In this document: positions 1 through 5,650 of the stretch, piece after piece
Layout of the letters: each line of letters begins with the position of its first letter
Numbering within the stretch: position 1 is the first letter of the stretch
DNA from: a bacterium
GTDB taxonomy: Bacteria > Chlamydiota > Chlamydiia > Chlamydiales > FEN-1388
Reading direction: 5' to 3'
DNA: 5,650 bases
Assembly (NCBI GenBank): GCA_021811115.1
Contig: JAJZPP010000055.1
Location: forward strand, 1-5,650
Notes under the pieces: generated by a model
What the model was told of the DNA's origin: nothing
The model's input: the letters and a program-made list of their open reading frames with translations, nothing else
The model's database searches: none
Translations under genes and position numbers: made by a program

Positions 1-3000
1 GATTTGGAATTACTAGGGACTGACGCTACGATCGCCGGGGGCATGGACGATGATTCCTACCGTCTTCGGGCGATTGCGGTTGCGCTGAGCTCCTCTGTTC
101 GGGCTCCCATCTGTTCCTACCTTGAAACCCTATTTGGTGCCCCTCTTTCTCATCAGACAACAAATGAGGTTCATTGTGATGAGTCGCTAAGCGTGGTTCA
201 AGCCGTGACATCACAGCTTATCGATACAGAAAAAAGTCTTCCTGTTGCCACCATTGATTGGCAGCTACGTATTGGGTTTGATGGACGCATGAGCCCCCTC
301 TCAATTGAGTGTCTTTACAAATCGGCCCAGGGCTCTTTCGTCACTCCCGAATTGACCACAGAGCTGATGATGCACCTTTCGTGTAGGTGGGAGCGCTCTC
401 TTCTTGGGAACATTCAGGCGCTTTTCCATCGACCTGGGATTGAGAAGACGCTTGAGTCCATGCAAGAGCAAGCCTCCCTGTTTCTTATTTACAAGCCTCG
501 CGAGGATCCTGAGATAAGTAACTTTTCTACACTGCTACAGTGTTTCAGAGTGCCGCAAGAGGTAATCGAGAAGGCTTTTGAGCCGGGTCAGTTAGAGGAA
601 TATCTTCGTTATCAAAGCGCTCCGCAGCTGGCTGGAACGCTCATTGCTGTCAGTAAACTTCCCATTCTGGAACTCATTCCATGGATTGAAAAGGAGAATG
701 GTTCCCCGGCCGGAAGGATGACGCATACGTACCTTCAAATTGAAATTTTTCTCTCTCCTTCTCAGATAACGATCATCCACCGTCTTGAGTCTTCGATGCT
801 GCTCCATGAGGGAGAGGCTCCTGTGCTGCCCACTCCCTGGGAGCTCACCATCACCCTCTCTTCACGAGGAGAGCCAGTCCACACCGCATTGCAGTATAAC
901 GGTCTTGAAGTTGAGAGCTCTTTTTCTAACCTCTTTGCTCCTTCGCTCCATCCCGTGTACCCACCCATTCCACCGCCAGTTCTCCCAAAACGGGGATACC
1001 TTCCGATTCCTCAACAAGGGCTTTTCTACAATGGGACGCGCATCGAAAAGTTCCCCGGAGAGGATGGATTTTTTTCTATCCTTAACCTTTTTGGTTCCCA
1101 AGAAACAAGCCAAATTTCAGGTGGGGTTGAGGCGTGGAATTGCCGCCTTAAGACTGGTGTAGACCCACTTACGAGAAGGATGCGATCGTTGATCGTGGGG
1201 TTTTCAGAGATTCCTCTTTTCCCTGTGGTCCGACTGCTGCAGCAGATAACTCCAACTGCCCGTGAAGGCACATGGGGACATGAAGACGTGAAAGGCGAAA
1301 TAAGGGCCAGTGGTGAAGAACTTGTGATAGAGCGAACGGTTTGCTTTACCTGTTGGTATGATTATATGGATCTGTTCCGTCAGAATCGAAGGTATCCACA
1401 GGCTCGCGTTACAGGCGTTTTAAAATATTGCTTTGATATGGATGGACGGGCGAAGTGGGGTACACTGACTCGTCTTTCATCCGACGGGGTTGACCTCTTG
1501 CAGCCACCCGCAGGCACACATCCTCCCTATGAGTGGGGATCCAGGATTTTTCCGCATGGACATGAGCTAGAAAATGTCTTCCACAATCCTCCTCCACGAG
1601 CTGATCGGATTCAGGATCTATCTCGGTTGATTGGAGAGACCCTGCGAGTTTTTGAGGATGACGTGGACATTCTGTATCCTTCTGCTACCGATAAGGTTGT
1701 CTTGGACCACTCAACAGGACAAACTCCTCAAGAGTGGCACAAGCAAGCGGCGAAGCAAACTTTCATGCGGCTCCCGGCACTTCAGCAGCTCATACGGCGA
1801 CTAGGGCTTCCACAACAGCTCTTAGAGGCTTCACGAACTCGGGAATCATTTGTGGCTTATCTGAAAGTCGGATCGGCCTGGGAAGAGTTGATGGGGCTTT
1901 TGAAGTTCCCAAGAAGTAAGGAAGAGTTTCAAGAACGATTACGGCTACAAGCTTTGCTAGAAGAAGTTTCCTCTCTGGAGATTTCCTCACCGCCTCCGGT
2001 GGTTGAGCAGGGCGATGGCGCAGGCACTTCTGCCAGTGCCGTTCACAAACCATCCCGTTCGCGACTCTTATCAAGGGCTCTTACCTCTCCATCAATCAGG
2101 GTCACTACCACAACAGGGGGACGTCCCTCAGAATCCTCCCTTTCTTGCGGTCAGTTGCCGCGAGATGGTGGAGAGGAGCAATGGCTCAAAGATCATCAAA
2201 CCTGGTCAGAATGTGTAGAAACGCTTGGTTTGAAAGAAGCATTGAAGGGTCAAGACCCCAACAAATGGGCTGAGTATGAGGCTGAGAAGAGGAATACAGA
2301 TTTCCTCTTCCTCCTGGGTCTCGCAGGAGGGCAAGCCGTATTAGCTCCAGGGGCCATCCTCTTCCAAAAGATGGCAACGGAATTGGCCGCCAATCTGGAG
2401 GCTGGGTGGCTTACCTTCCATAACGACCGTACATTGGGCCGACCTTTTGACGGTATCGGAACAACATGGCGGCAACTTCCTGGCGATGTCGATGTGAATG
2501 TCAAGACAGGTAAAGTGGCCACGGGGCAGACAATTACCGGCTATGAAATTACCCGTCACCAAAGAGCTTCCAGAATAAACACGGCCCCTCAAGAAGGGGT
2601 TGTCGGAGGTCCATTACCAGAGTTGGCCTTTGTGGAATGGACGACGACCTTTCGATTGGATAGCGCATACCGTCTTATTGAGACGGCAGCTTCTGTTACT
2701 GACATCGGCGCGGCACACCTGACTCACCAGATGGTGAAGGAGACTCTCTCCACGCTGGTTTCAACCTGGCCGTGTCGTGAGGGGATGGTGACCGAAGAGG
2801 GCGAGGCTGATACCACGGTCTGTCCACTGATTTTTCCTACCACCTCGACTGTTGAAAAACCGTTCCGATCCTCTCCTCAGTATGTGGTGCGCATCCCTAT
2901 CGCCCACTCGCTTGCTGCTCTCGAGACAATGAATGGAGAGTTTTTGGAGAACGCGACAACTCGTGCCCTCAATCTGGTGAACATCGATCCTGCTTTGATA

Positions 3001-3438
3001 CAGGTCCACGAGCATTTTGCAGAAAAAAAAGCCTCTACATGGGCGGGAAGCGCGTGGAAATGGGTACAACCGTATCTGTGGACTGAAAGGTCAGAAATGG
3101 AACAGTACCATGTGGTGGAGTCCTCGCTCGTCTTTGGAGACAAGCGAGAAGTCGTTCATACAATCCATTCCTTTTTGTATTCCATTGAAAGGCAAGCGGA
3201 GGAAAGGCAAACAGAGGAAAGGCAAACGGTTATCATGCATATGCAGATGCCTCGTTCTCCAATCACGTGGAAAATACGGATCAAACTGCAGCCAAATGGT
3301 CTTCCGTGCGCTGTCGAAACCCACGATTTACCTGAGGACTTAGCCAAAGATATTAACAAACAATTGGAAGGGCTTTTAGGGATTGAGAGTACGTTCGGAC
3401 CCATGACTCGCTCTGTAGTGGCAGGGATTAAGACATGA
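1..3438 (+). CDS. Large repeat-containing protein of unknown function, 5' end probably outside the window
   Basis: I do not recognise this family. The frame is open at the left edge (GAT, then TTG at 4; first ATG at 43), so the true start may lie upstream. Residues are numbered from the TTG. There is no N-terminal signal peptide. The longest uncharged hydrophobic run is residues 767-787, a weak membrane candidate. Beta-type modules centre on W86, W279 and W1089, with a divergent copy possible near 471-483. Helical segments lie at 177-209 and 596-628, with weaker likenesses at 140-164 and 737-758. A proline-rich linker covers about 316-338, and a Ser/Thr/Gly-rich linker about 660-722. Residues 1062-1076 are a tandem (ERQ[AT]E)-like repeat. 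No catalytic motif stands out; C447-x-x-C450 is an isolated CxxC. The stop overlaps the ftsQ start, which suggests coupled translation. Long uninterrupted frame and protein-like composition make it clearly coding; function is open. Confidence 0.88.
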   Translation, partial: DLELLGTDATIAGGMDDDSYRLRAIAVALSSSVRAPICSYLETLFGAPLSHQTTNEVHCDESLSVVQAVTSQLIDTEKSLPVATIDWQLRIGFDGRMSPLSIECLYKSAQGSFVTPELTTELMMHLSCRWERSLLGNIQALFHRPGIEKTLESMQEQASLFLIYKPREDPEISNFSTLLQCFRVPQEVIEKAFEPGQLEEYLRYQSAPQLAGTLIAVSKLPILELIPWIEKENGSPAGRMTHTYLQIEIFLSPSQITIIHRLESSMLLHEGEAPVLPTPWELTITLSSRGEPVHTALQYNGLEVESSFSNLFAPSLHPVYPPIPPPVLPKRGYLPIPQQGLFYNGTRIEKFPGEDGFFSILNLFGSQETSQISGGVEAWNCRLKTGVDPLTRRMRSLIVGFSEIPLFPVVRLLQQITPTAREGTWGHEDVKGEIRASGEELVIERTVCFTCWYDYMDLFRQNRRYPQARVTGVLKYCFDMDGRAKWGTLTRLSSDGVDLLQPPAGTHPPYEWGSRIFPHGHELENVFHNPPPRADRIQDLSRLIGETLRVFEDDVDILYPSATDKVVLDHSTGQTPQEWHKQAAKQTFMRLPALQQLIRRLGLPQQLLEASRTRESFVAYLKVGSAWEELMGLLKFPRSKEEFQERLRLQALLEEVSSLEISSPPPVVEQGDGAGTSASAVHKPSRSRLLSRALTSPSIRVTTTTGGRPSESSLSCGQLPRDGGEEQWLKDHQTWSECVETLGLKEALKGQDPNKWAEYEAEKRNTDFLFLLGLAGGQAVLAPGAILFQKMATELAANLEAGWLTFHNDRTLGRPFDGIGTTWRQLPGDVDVNVKTGKVATGQTITGYEITRHQRASRINTAPQEGVVGGPLPELAFVEWTTTFRLDSAYRLIETAASVTDIGAAHLTHQMVKETLSTLVSTWPCREGMVTEEGEADTTVCPLIFPTTSTVEKPFRSSPQYVVRIPIAHSLAALETMNGEFLENATTRALNLVNIDPALIQVHEHFAEKKASTWAGSAWKWVQPYLWTERSEMEQYHVVESSLVFGDKREVVHTIHSFLYSIERQAEERQTEERQTVIMHMQMPRSPITWKIRIKLQPNGLPCAVETHDLPEDLAKDINKQLEGLLGIESTFGPMTRSVVAGIKT
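193..297 (+). repeat. Internal protein module, copy A (residues 64-98)
   Basis: This segment of the large unknown protein reads V64-V65-x-x-V68-x-S70-x-L72, then W86-x-L88-x-I90-x-F92 and P98. Every key position recurs in copy B at exactly +193 residues without a gap. After it come a V/I-E pair and a helix ending in LLG (133-135), which also has a counterpart after copy D. The alternating hydrophobic pattern suggests beta strands. The alignment was made by eye, so homology is inferred from spacing and not scored. Confidence 0.6.
532..630 (+). repeat. Internal helical segment, copy 1 (residues 177-209)
   Basis: This helix-rich stretch contains VPQEVIE (183-189) and EYLRYQSA (199-206). It aligns without gaps to residues 596-628 at an offset of 419. 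Shared residues are L177, P184, Q185, E189, Y200, L201, S205 and A206, with many conservative pairs. A weaker upstream likeness (140-164, around RPGIEKTLE) hints at a tandem of about 37 residues. Assigned by eye. Confidence 0.5.
772..876 (+). repeat. Internal protein module, copy B (residues 257-291)
   Basis: This is the second copy of the module: I257-I258-x-x-L261-x-S263-x-M265, then W279-x-L281-x-I283-x-L285 and P291. All ten key positions align with copy A at a constant offset of 193 residues. A proline-rich linker (about 316-338) follows, so this copy seems to close the first structural block of the protein. Confidence 0.6.
1789..1887 (+). repeat. Internal helical segment, copy 2 (residues 596-628)
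   Basis: This is the counterpart of residues 177-209, with LPQQLLE (602-608) and AYLKVGSA (618-625) at the same spacing. Another possible relative follows the Ser/Thr-rich linker at LGLKEAL (741-747), with a tyrosine at 758. The segment lies between a divergent beta-type stretch and the low-complexity linker. This fits an alternating beta/alpha plan for the whole protein. Confidence 0.5.
1981..2169 (+). other. Low-complexity Ser/Thr/Gly/Arg-rich linker within the large protein
   Basis: Residues about 660-722 lack the hydrophobic periodicity of their flanks and are rich in Ser, Thr, Gly, Pro and Arg, including TTTT at 701-704. The stretch joins a helical segment (to about 658) to another helical segment (from about 724). 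It is probably a disordered linker. The +1 frame is also open across most of this region, which raises a possible pair of compensating frameshifts; see findings. Confidence 0.6.
3151..3306 (+). repeat. Internal protein module, copy D (residues 1050-1101), with an insertion
   Basis: This copy reads V1050-V1051-x-x-I1054-x-S1056-x-L1058, then W1089-x-I1091-x-I1093-x-L1095 and P1101. The first half lies +793 from copy B and the second half +810, so 17 extra residues separate the halves. Fifteen of these can be accounted for by the ERQ-type tandem repeat at 1062-1076, which therefore looks like a loop expansion inside a conserved fold. A helix ending in LLG (1124-1126) follows, as after copy A. 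Confidence 0.55.
3187..3231 (+). repeat. 15-bp in-frame tandem repeat, three units
   Basis: Units at 3187-3201, 3202-3216 and 3217-3231 all begin GAAAGGCAA and differ at only a few later bases. They encode ERQAE, ERQTE and ERQTV in the large unknown protein. Because the unit length is a multiple of three, a gain or loss of units would keep the frame. High nucleotide identity between units suggests recent expansion by slippage. The encoded peptide is charged and probably surface-exposed. Confidence 0.85.
3423..3427 (+). promoter_or_regulatory. Ribosome binding site for ftsQ
   Basis: AGGGA lies inside the end of the upstream gene, 7 nt before the ATG at 3435. That ATG shares bases with the upstream TGA at 3436-3438, so terminating ribosomes could re-initiate directly. 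This supports the chosen ftsQ start. Confidence 0.65.
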
Positions 3439-4265
3439 GGCTACGAACTGCTGTTTTACGTGTGATTGTTGTGTCGTCGCTCTTCTGGGGAGCTCTCTTT
3501 CTGGCGCTCTATTGGCAGAAGAGGCATCGGGAGGAACGGGCCCACGACCCACGGTGGACGGTGCACCGGATTGCGAGCCGTCCCTTGACGCAGGATCGGC
3601 TCCCCTTATCGGTGCTGGCCGAGTTGCTCCACCTCAACGCCGATCACGCCCAGTCGTTATTTTCGTTCCGCCCTGCAGAGGTGGCTTTGGGCTTACAAGA
3701 ATGCCCCGCTATTGAGAAGGCTCGTGTCTGGCGGCTTCTGCCTGGGACGCTTGGGGTCGAATACGCCCTGCGTGAGCCGATTGCTCTTCTGGCTGGTGTC
3801 AAAAATGTGGCACTCGACGCTTCGGGAAAGCTTTTCTTCCTCTTTCCCTTTTTTGCTCCCAAACGGCTTCCTGCGGTTGTTTTTCCTCCTGGGTCGCGTA
3901 CAACTCCTCTGTCCTTGGTAGCGCTGCAGCGATCGGTGCTCTCCTCTGATGTGAGTTCCTCTGCGCTCGATCTTGTTAGACAGTTGGCTCAAATTGGAGA
4001 AAGGGAGCACCTCTTCCTCGATCTGGTGGATCTTTCTCAAATCAACCATCCGACCCTTTTCCGAAGAGAGGTCACCATCGCCTTCACATCTATCGCACGG
4101 AATGAAAAATTATACGTCCGTTTGGATCCGATCACGCTTCCACAAAGAATGGGGGTGCTCCCCCGTATCTTACATGCCTGTTTGAAAAATGGGTTTCAGC
4201 CTGGTATTATCGATATGCGTTTTGAGGGGTATGCGATTTGTTCGCAACAGCTCGTAAAGATGTGA
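3435..4265 (+). CDS. ftsQ: Cell division protein FtsQ/DivIB-like
   Basis: This 276-residue protein has the FtsQ plan and the usual family length. It has a short basic N-terminus (MRLR), one membrane helix at about 6-27, a positively charged stretch, a POTRA-like domain at about 41-115 ending in REPIALL (113-119), and a C-terminal beta domain. The C-terminus contains LPQRMGVLPRIL (235-246) and IIDMRFEGYAI (258-268), matching the family's usual closing 'iDlRy' strand. FtsQ is a bitopic inner-membrane divisome scaffold that, in model bacteria, links FtsL/FtsB to the rest of the complex. FPFFAPKRLP (137-146) resembles the chlamydial branch as I recall it. The start overlaps the upstream stop by 4 bp, and miaA follows in the same frame after TGA and three codons. 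Chlamydiae lack FtsZ but keep FtsQ-type proteins, so it would act in their unusual septation. Sequence conservation is low in this family; the call rests on architecture and C-terminal signature. Confidence 0.85.
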   Translation: MRLRTAVLRVIVVSSLFWGALFLALYWQKRHREERAHDPRWTVHRIASRPLTQDRLPLSVLAELLHLNADHAQSLFSFRPAEVALGLQECPAIEKARVWRLLPGTLGVEYALREPIALLAGVKNVALDASGKLFFLFPFFAPKRLPAVVFPPGSRTTPLSLVALQRSVLSSDVSSSALDLVRQLAQIGEREHLFLDLVDLSQINHPTLFRREVTIAFTSIARNEKLYVRLDPITLPQRMGVLPRILHACLKNGFQPGIIDMRFEGYAICSQQLVKM

Positions 4266-4270
4266 GGAAG
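4264..4270 (+). promoter_or_regulatory. Ribosome binding site for miaA, overlapping the ftsQ stop
   Basis: GAGGAAG begins within the ftsQ TGA (4263-4265). Its GAGG core sits 7 nt before the GTG at 4275. No in-frame ATG occurs between the upstream stop and the P-loop, so this site decides the GTG start. Confidence 0.7.
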
Positions 4271-4274
4271 AAGA

Positions 4275-5330
4275 GTGGCAACCCCGTGTGATCTACTTTC
4301 CAAAATCTCATCCCAGGTAGCGCTGAGCGTTCAGGAGCAATTAATCCAGCTGTTTTCAACGAGGGGCCGTCGAGTCATTATTCTCGCAGGGCCAACAGGC
4401 GTTGGGAAAACGCAGCTTTCGCTCGAGTTGGCTGCCACGCTTTCTGGAGAGATTATTTCTGCCGATTCGATGCAGGTGTACCGCGGGATGGATATCGGCA
4501 CCGCCAAGGTGGATAAAAAGGATCGTGAAAAAATCCCTCACCATCTCATTGACATTCGTGATATTACGCAACCATTCAATGTCTACGATTACTTTACAGA
4601 GGCAAAAGCGGCTGTTGAGGGGATTTTGGCTCGAGGAAAGGTGCCCATCATTGTCGGGGGGACCGGTTTTTACATCCATTCGGTTCTCTACGGGCCTCCA
4701 AGCGGTCCTCCAGCAAACCAAGCGATCCGAGAGCTCATCGAAGCGGAGGCGGATCGGGTTGGCACGGACCTTATGTACCAGAAGCTTTCTGAGTTTGACC
4801 CTGTGTATGCGGCCACTATCACACCAAATGATCGACACCGCATTGTAAGGGCGTTTGAGATTATTGAGATTTCTGGGAAGAGGGTCAGTGACTTTTCCTG
4901 GAAGAAACGGCAGCCGCTTCCTGGGTACGATTTTCGTTGCTGGTTCTTGTACATGCCGCGGCCCGTTTTGTACCAAAGGCTCACAGAGCGATGCCACGAG
5001 ATGCTCACTGCAGGCTTACTCGATGAGGTGGTTGAGCTGGAACGGCGCGGCATTCAACAGAATAGGACGGCCAGTCGGGCTATAGGCTACCATCAGACGC
5101 TTGAGTTTCTTGCCACAGAGAAGTCGGAGCGGGAGTATGCCGACTACGTGCAAAAGTTTATCCAAGCCTCTCACCACCTGGCGAAGCGGCAGTTCACTTG
5201 GTTCCGGAAGGAGCCCTACTTTCAATGGGTAGACCTCTCCAAGATGGCCCTACACGATGTCGTTGAGTTAATCGCCAGCGATTATTCCAGTCACACACCG
5301 TTTACTCTGCCTGGGGATACGAACATATGA
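4275..5330 (+). CDS. miaA: tRNA dimethylallyltransferase MiaA
   Basis: MiaA transfers a dimethylallyl group from dimethylallyl pyrophosphate to N6 of A37 in tRNAs that read UNN codons, giving i6A37, which MiaB can then thiolate. Family motifs appear in order: P-loop GPTGVGKT (39-46), SADSMQVY (62-69) with the conserved Asp64 that is the likely catalytic base, MDIGTAK (72-78), PHHLID (88-93), VGGTGFY (127-133), NDRHRIVRAFE (185-195), ASRAIGY (266-272) and KRQFTWFR (304-311). At 351 residues it is longer than the E. coli enzyme (about 316), mainly through some 30 residues before the first strand and a short C-terminal tail. The GTG start is the only credible one: an in-frame TGA lies 12 bp upstream and no ATG precedes the P-loop. 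The 9-bp gap from ftsQ implies co-transcription. The enzyme is cytosolic. FRCWFLY (220-226) and WFRKEP (309-314) recall chlamydial MiaA. No motif is missing, so it should be active. Confidence 0.97.
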   Translation: MATPCDLLSKISSQVALSVQEQLIQLFSTRGRRVIILAGPTGVGKTQLSLELAATLSGEIISADSMQVYRGMDIGTAKVDKKDREKIPHHLIDIRDITQPFNVYDYFTEAKAAVEGILARGKVPIIVGGTGFYIHSVLYGPPSGPPANQAIRELIEAEADRVGTDLMYQKLSEFDPVYAATITPNDRHRIVRAFEIIEISGKRVSDFSWKKRQPLPGYDFRCWFLYMPRPVLYQRLTERCHEMLTAGLLDEVVELERRGIQQNRTASRAIGYHQTLEFLATEKSEREYADYVQKFIQASHHLAKRQFTWFRKEPYFQWVDLSKMALHDVVELIASDYSSHTPFTLPGDTNI

Positions 5331-5367
5331 TTAAGGGACCATAAAGAAATAATTCAAACAATTTTAT

Positions 5368-5450
5368 ATAAAAAAGGCTCTCGGAAATTGTTTGGAAATT
5401 ATGGTATCTACCGAAACATTTTCACGATATATCATTGAGCCTCTTTTTAT
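5368..5450. terminator. Long-looped inverted repeat, candidate bidirectional terminator
   Basis: The left arm (5368-5380, A-tract then GGCTC) pairs with the right arm (5437-5450, GAGCC then a T-tract). Pairing is about 13 bp with one unpaired base. A run of A on one side and T on the other gives a U-tail to transcripts from either strand, which suits its position between miaA and a possible convergent gene. The 56-nt loop is unusually long for an intrinsic terminator, though it contains short pairings (TCGG 5381-5384 with CCGA 5411-5414; GAAA-CAT-TTTC at 5413-5423). The rest of 5331-5446 is AT-rich with nothing else convincing. A small structured RNA or a MITE-like element are alternatives. 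Confidence 0.5.
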
Positions 5451-5650
5451 GTATTTCTGTTGAATTTTGGCTGATTTTTGACGTCTTTGGAATTAGGTAG
5501 TAATAATTCCATTCTGGATGTTATTAATTCGTCCGCTGAAGACTCTTTGCCAGCATTATTTCCGTCATGAACAACCTCCACATATTCCTGAGGCGGCTGC
5601 AGGTTATGTTTGTCAGCAGCCACGAAAACGAACCACGTGTCGGTTGCCAA
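5447..5650 (-). CDS. C-terminal fragment of a possible hypothetical protein, running off the right edge
   Basis: A minus-strand frame is open from the right edge to a TAA at 5449-5447, giving 67 codons. The visible part begins with a hydrophobic stretch (WFVFVAA) and becomes hydrophilic and rich in Asn, Lys and Asp, ending KFNRNT. I recognise no family. For coding: the frame crosses about 200 bp without a stop, has a plausible amino acid mix, and converges on miaA with a terminator-like repeat between them. Against: it is short, it has no start in the window, and 67 codons can occur by chance. Base composition is more AT-rich than the upstream genes. The stop lies within the right arm of the inverted repeat. 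Confidence 0.4.
   Translation of the reverse strand: MATDTWFVFVAADKHNLQPPQEYVEVVHDGNNAGKESSADELITSRMELLLPNSKDVKNQPKFNRNT

Noticed and set aside
785..1162. 125-codon plus-strand frame overlapping the large gene
   Set aside because: It runs in the +1 frame inside a longer, continuous coding frame that holds repeat module B. No ribosome site or family signal was seen.
1342..1353. CxxC pair (C447, C450) as a metal site
   Set aside because: There is no second CxxC or a nearby Cys/His pair at typical zinc-ribbon spacing, so metal binding is unsupported.
2302..2364. Hydrophobic run in the large protein (residues 767-787) as a membrane helix
   Set aside because: It is uncharged but contains several Gly, a Pro and a Gln, and has no flanking topology signal, so I do not call a membrane segment.
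4356..4997. 213-codon open frame on the minus strand opposite miaA
   Set aside because: It lies wholly inside miaA, whose motifs are unambiguous on the plus strand, and its translation shows no recognisable domain. It is a composition-driven shadow.
5361..5375. TATATAAAA stretch resembling a -10 promoter box
   Set aside because: No acceptable -35 box at proper spacing and no plus-strand gene follows. It is better explained as part of the inverted-repeat A-tract.
5524..5579. Minus-strand GGAGG, 6-nt spacer and ATG (ATG at 5568), giving a 14-codon peptide
   Set aside because: The ribosome-site match is strong but the peptide is tiny. The GGAGG is explained by Glu-Val-Val codons of the overlapping minus-strand frame, so it is probably chance.

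Overview
The window most likely comes from a member of the Chlamydiota. Its base composition is mixed, roughly half G+C by eye in the genes, which is high for that phylum. The argument rests on two plus-strand genes. One is an FtsQ/DivIB-type cell-division protein with an 'LFFLFPFFAPKRLP'-type strand. The other is a MiaA tRNA dimethylallyltransferase with chlamydial-looking signatures (FRCWFLY, ASRAIGY, KRQFTWFRKEP). From memory, Chlamydia trachomatis carries an ftsQ-like gene (CT764) close to miaA (CT766), with an rsbV-like gene between them that is absent here. No search could be run, so the phylum call is a reasoned inference.

Layout: (1) Positions 1-3438 hold one very long plus-strand reading frame of about 1,145 codons, open at the left edge. 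I do not recognise its family. It has internal repeats: three copies of a beta-type module around a W-x-[LI]-x-I-x-[FL]-x(5)-P signature, at least two copies of a helical segment, proline-rich and Ser/Thr/Gly-rich linkers, and a 15-bp in-frame tandem repeat. (2) Positions 3435-4265 encode FtsQ, whose ATG overlaps the upstream TGA (ATGA). (3) Positions 4275-5330 encode MiaA from a GTG start, 9 bp after the ftsQ stop. (4) Positions 5331-5446 are an AT-rich intergenic stretch. It contains a long-looped inverted repeat flanked by A and T tracts, probably a two-way terminator. (5) Positions 5447-5650 hold the C-terminal end of a possible minus-strand gene that runs off the right edge.

The three plus-strand genes are packed like one operon, with a 4-bp overlap and then a 9-bp gap. 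No internal promoter or terminator is visible. FtsQ (inner-membrane divisome) and MiaA (tRNA A37 prenylation) have no direct mechanistic link, so shared transcription with miaA need not mean shared function. The ATGA coupling of the large unknown protein to FtsQ is a stronger hint that those two are made in proportion. No mobile element, CRISPR array, tRNA or rRNA was seen. The most novel content is the unrecognised repeat-built protein.
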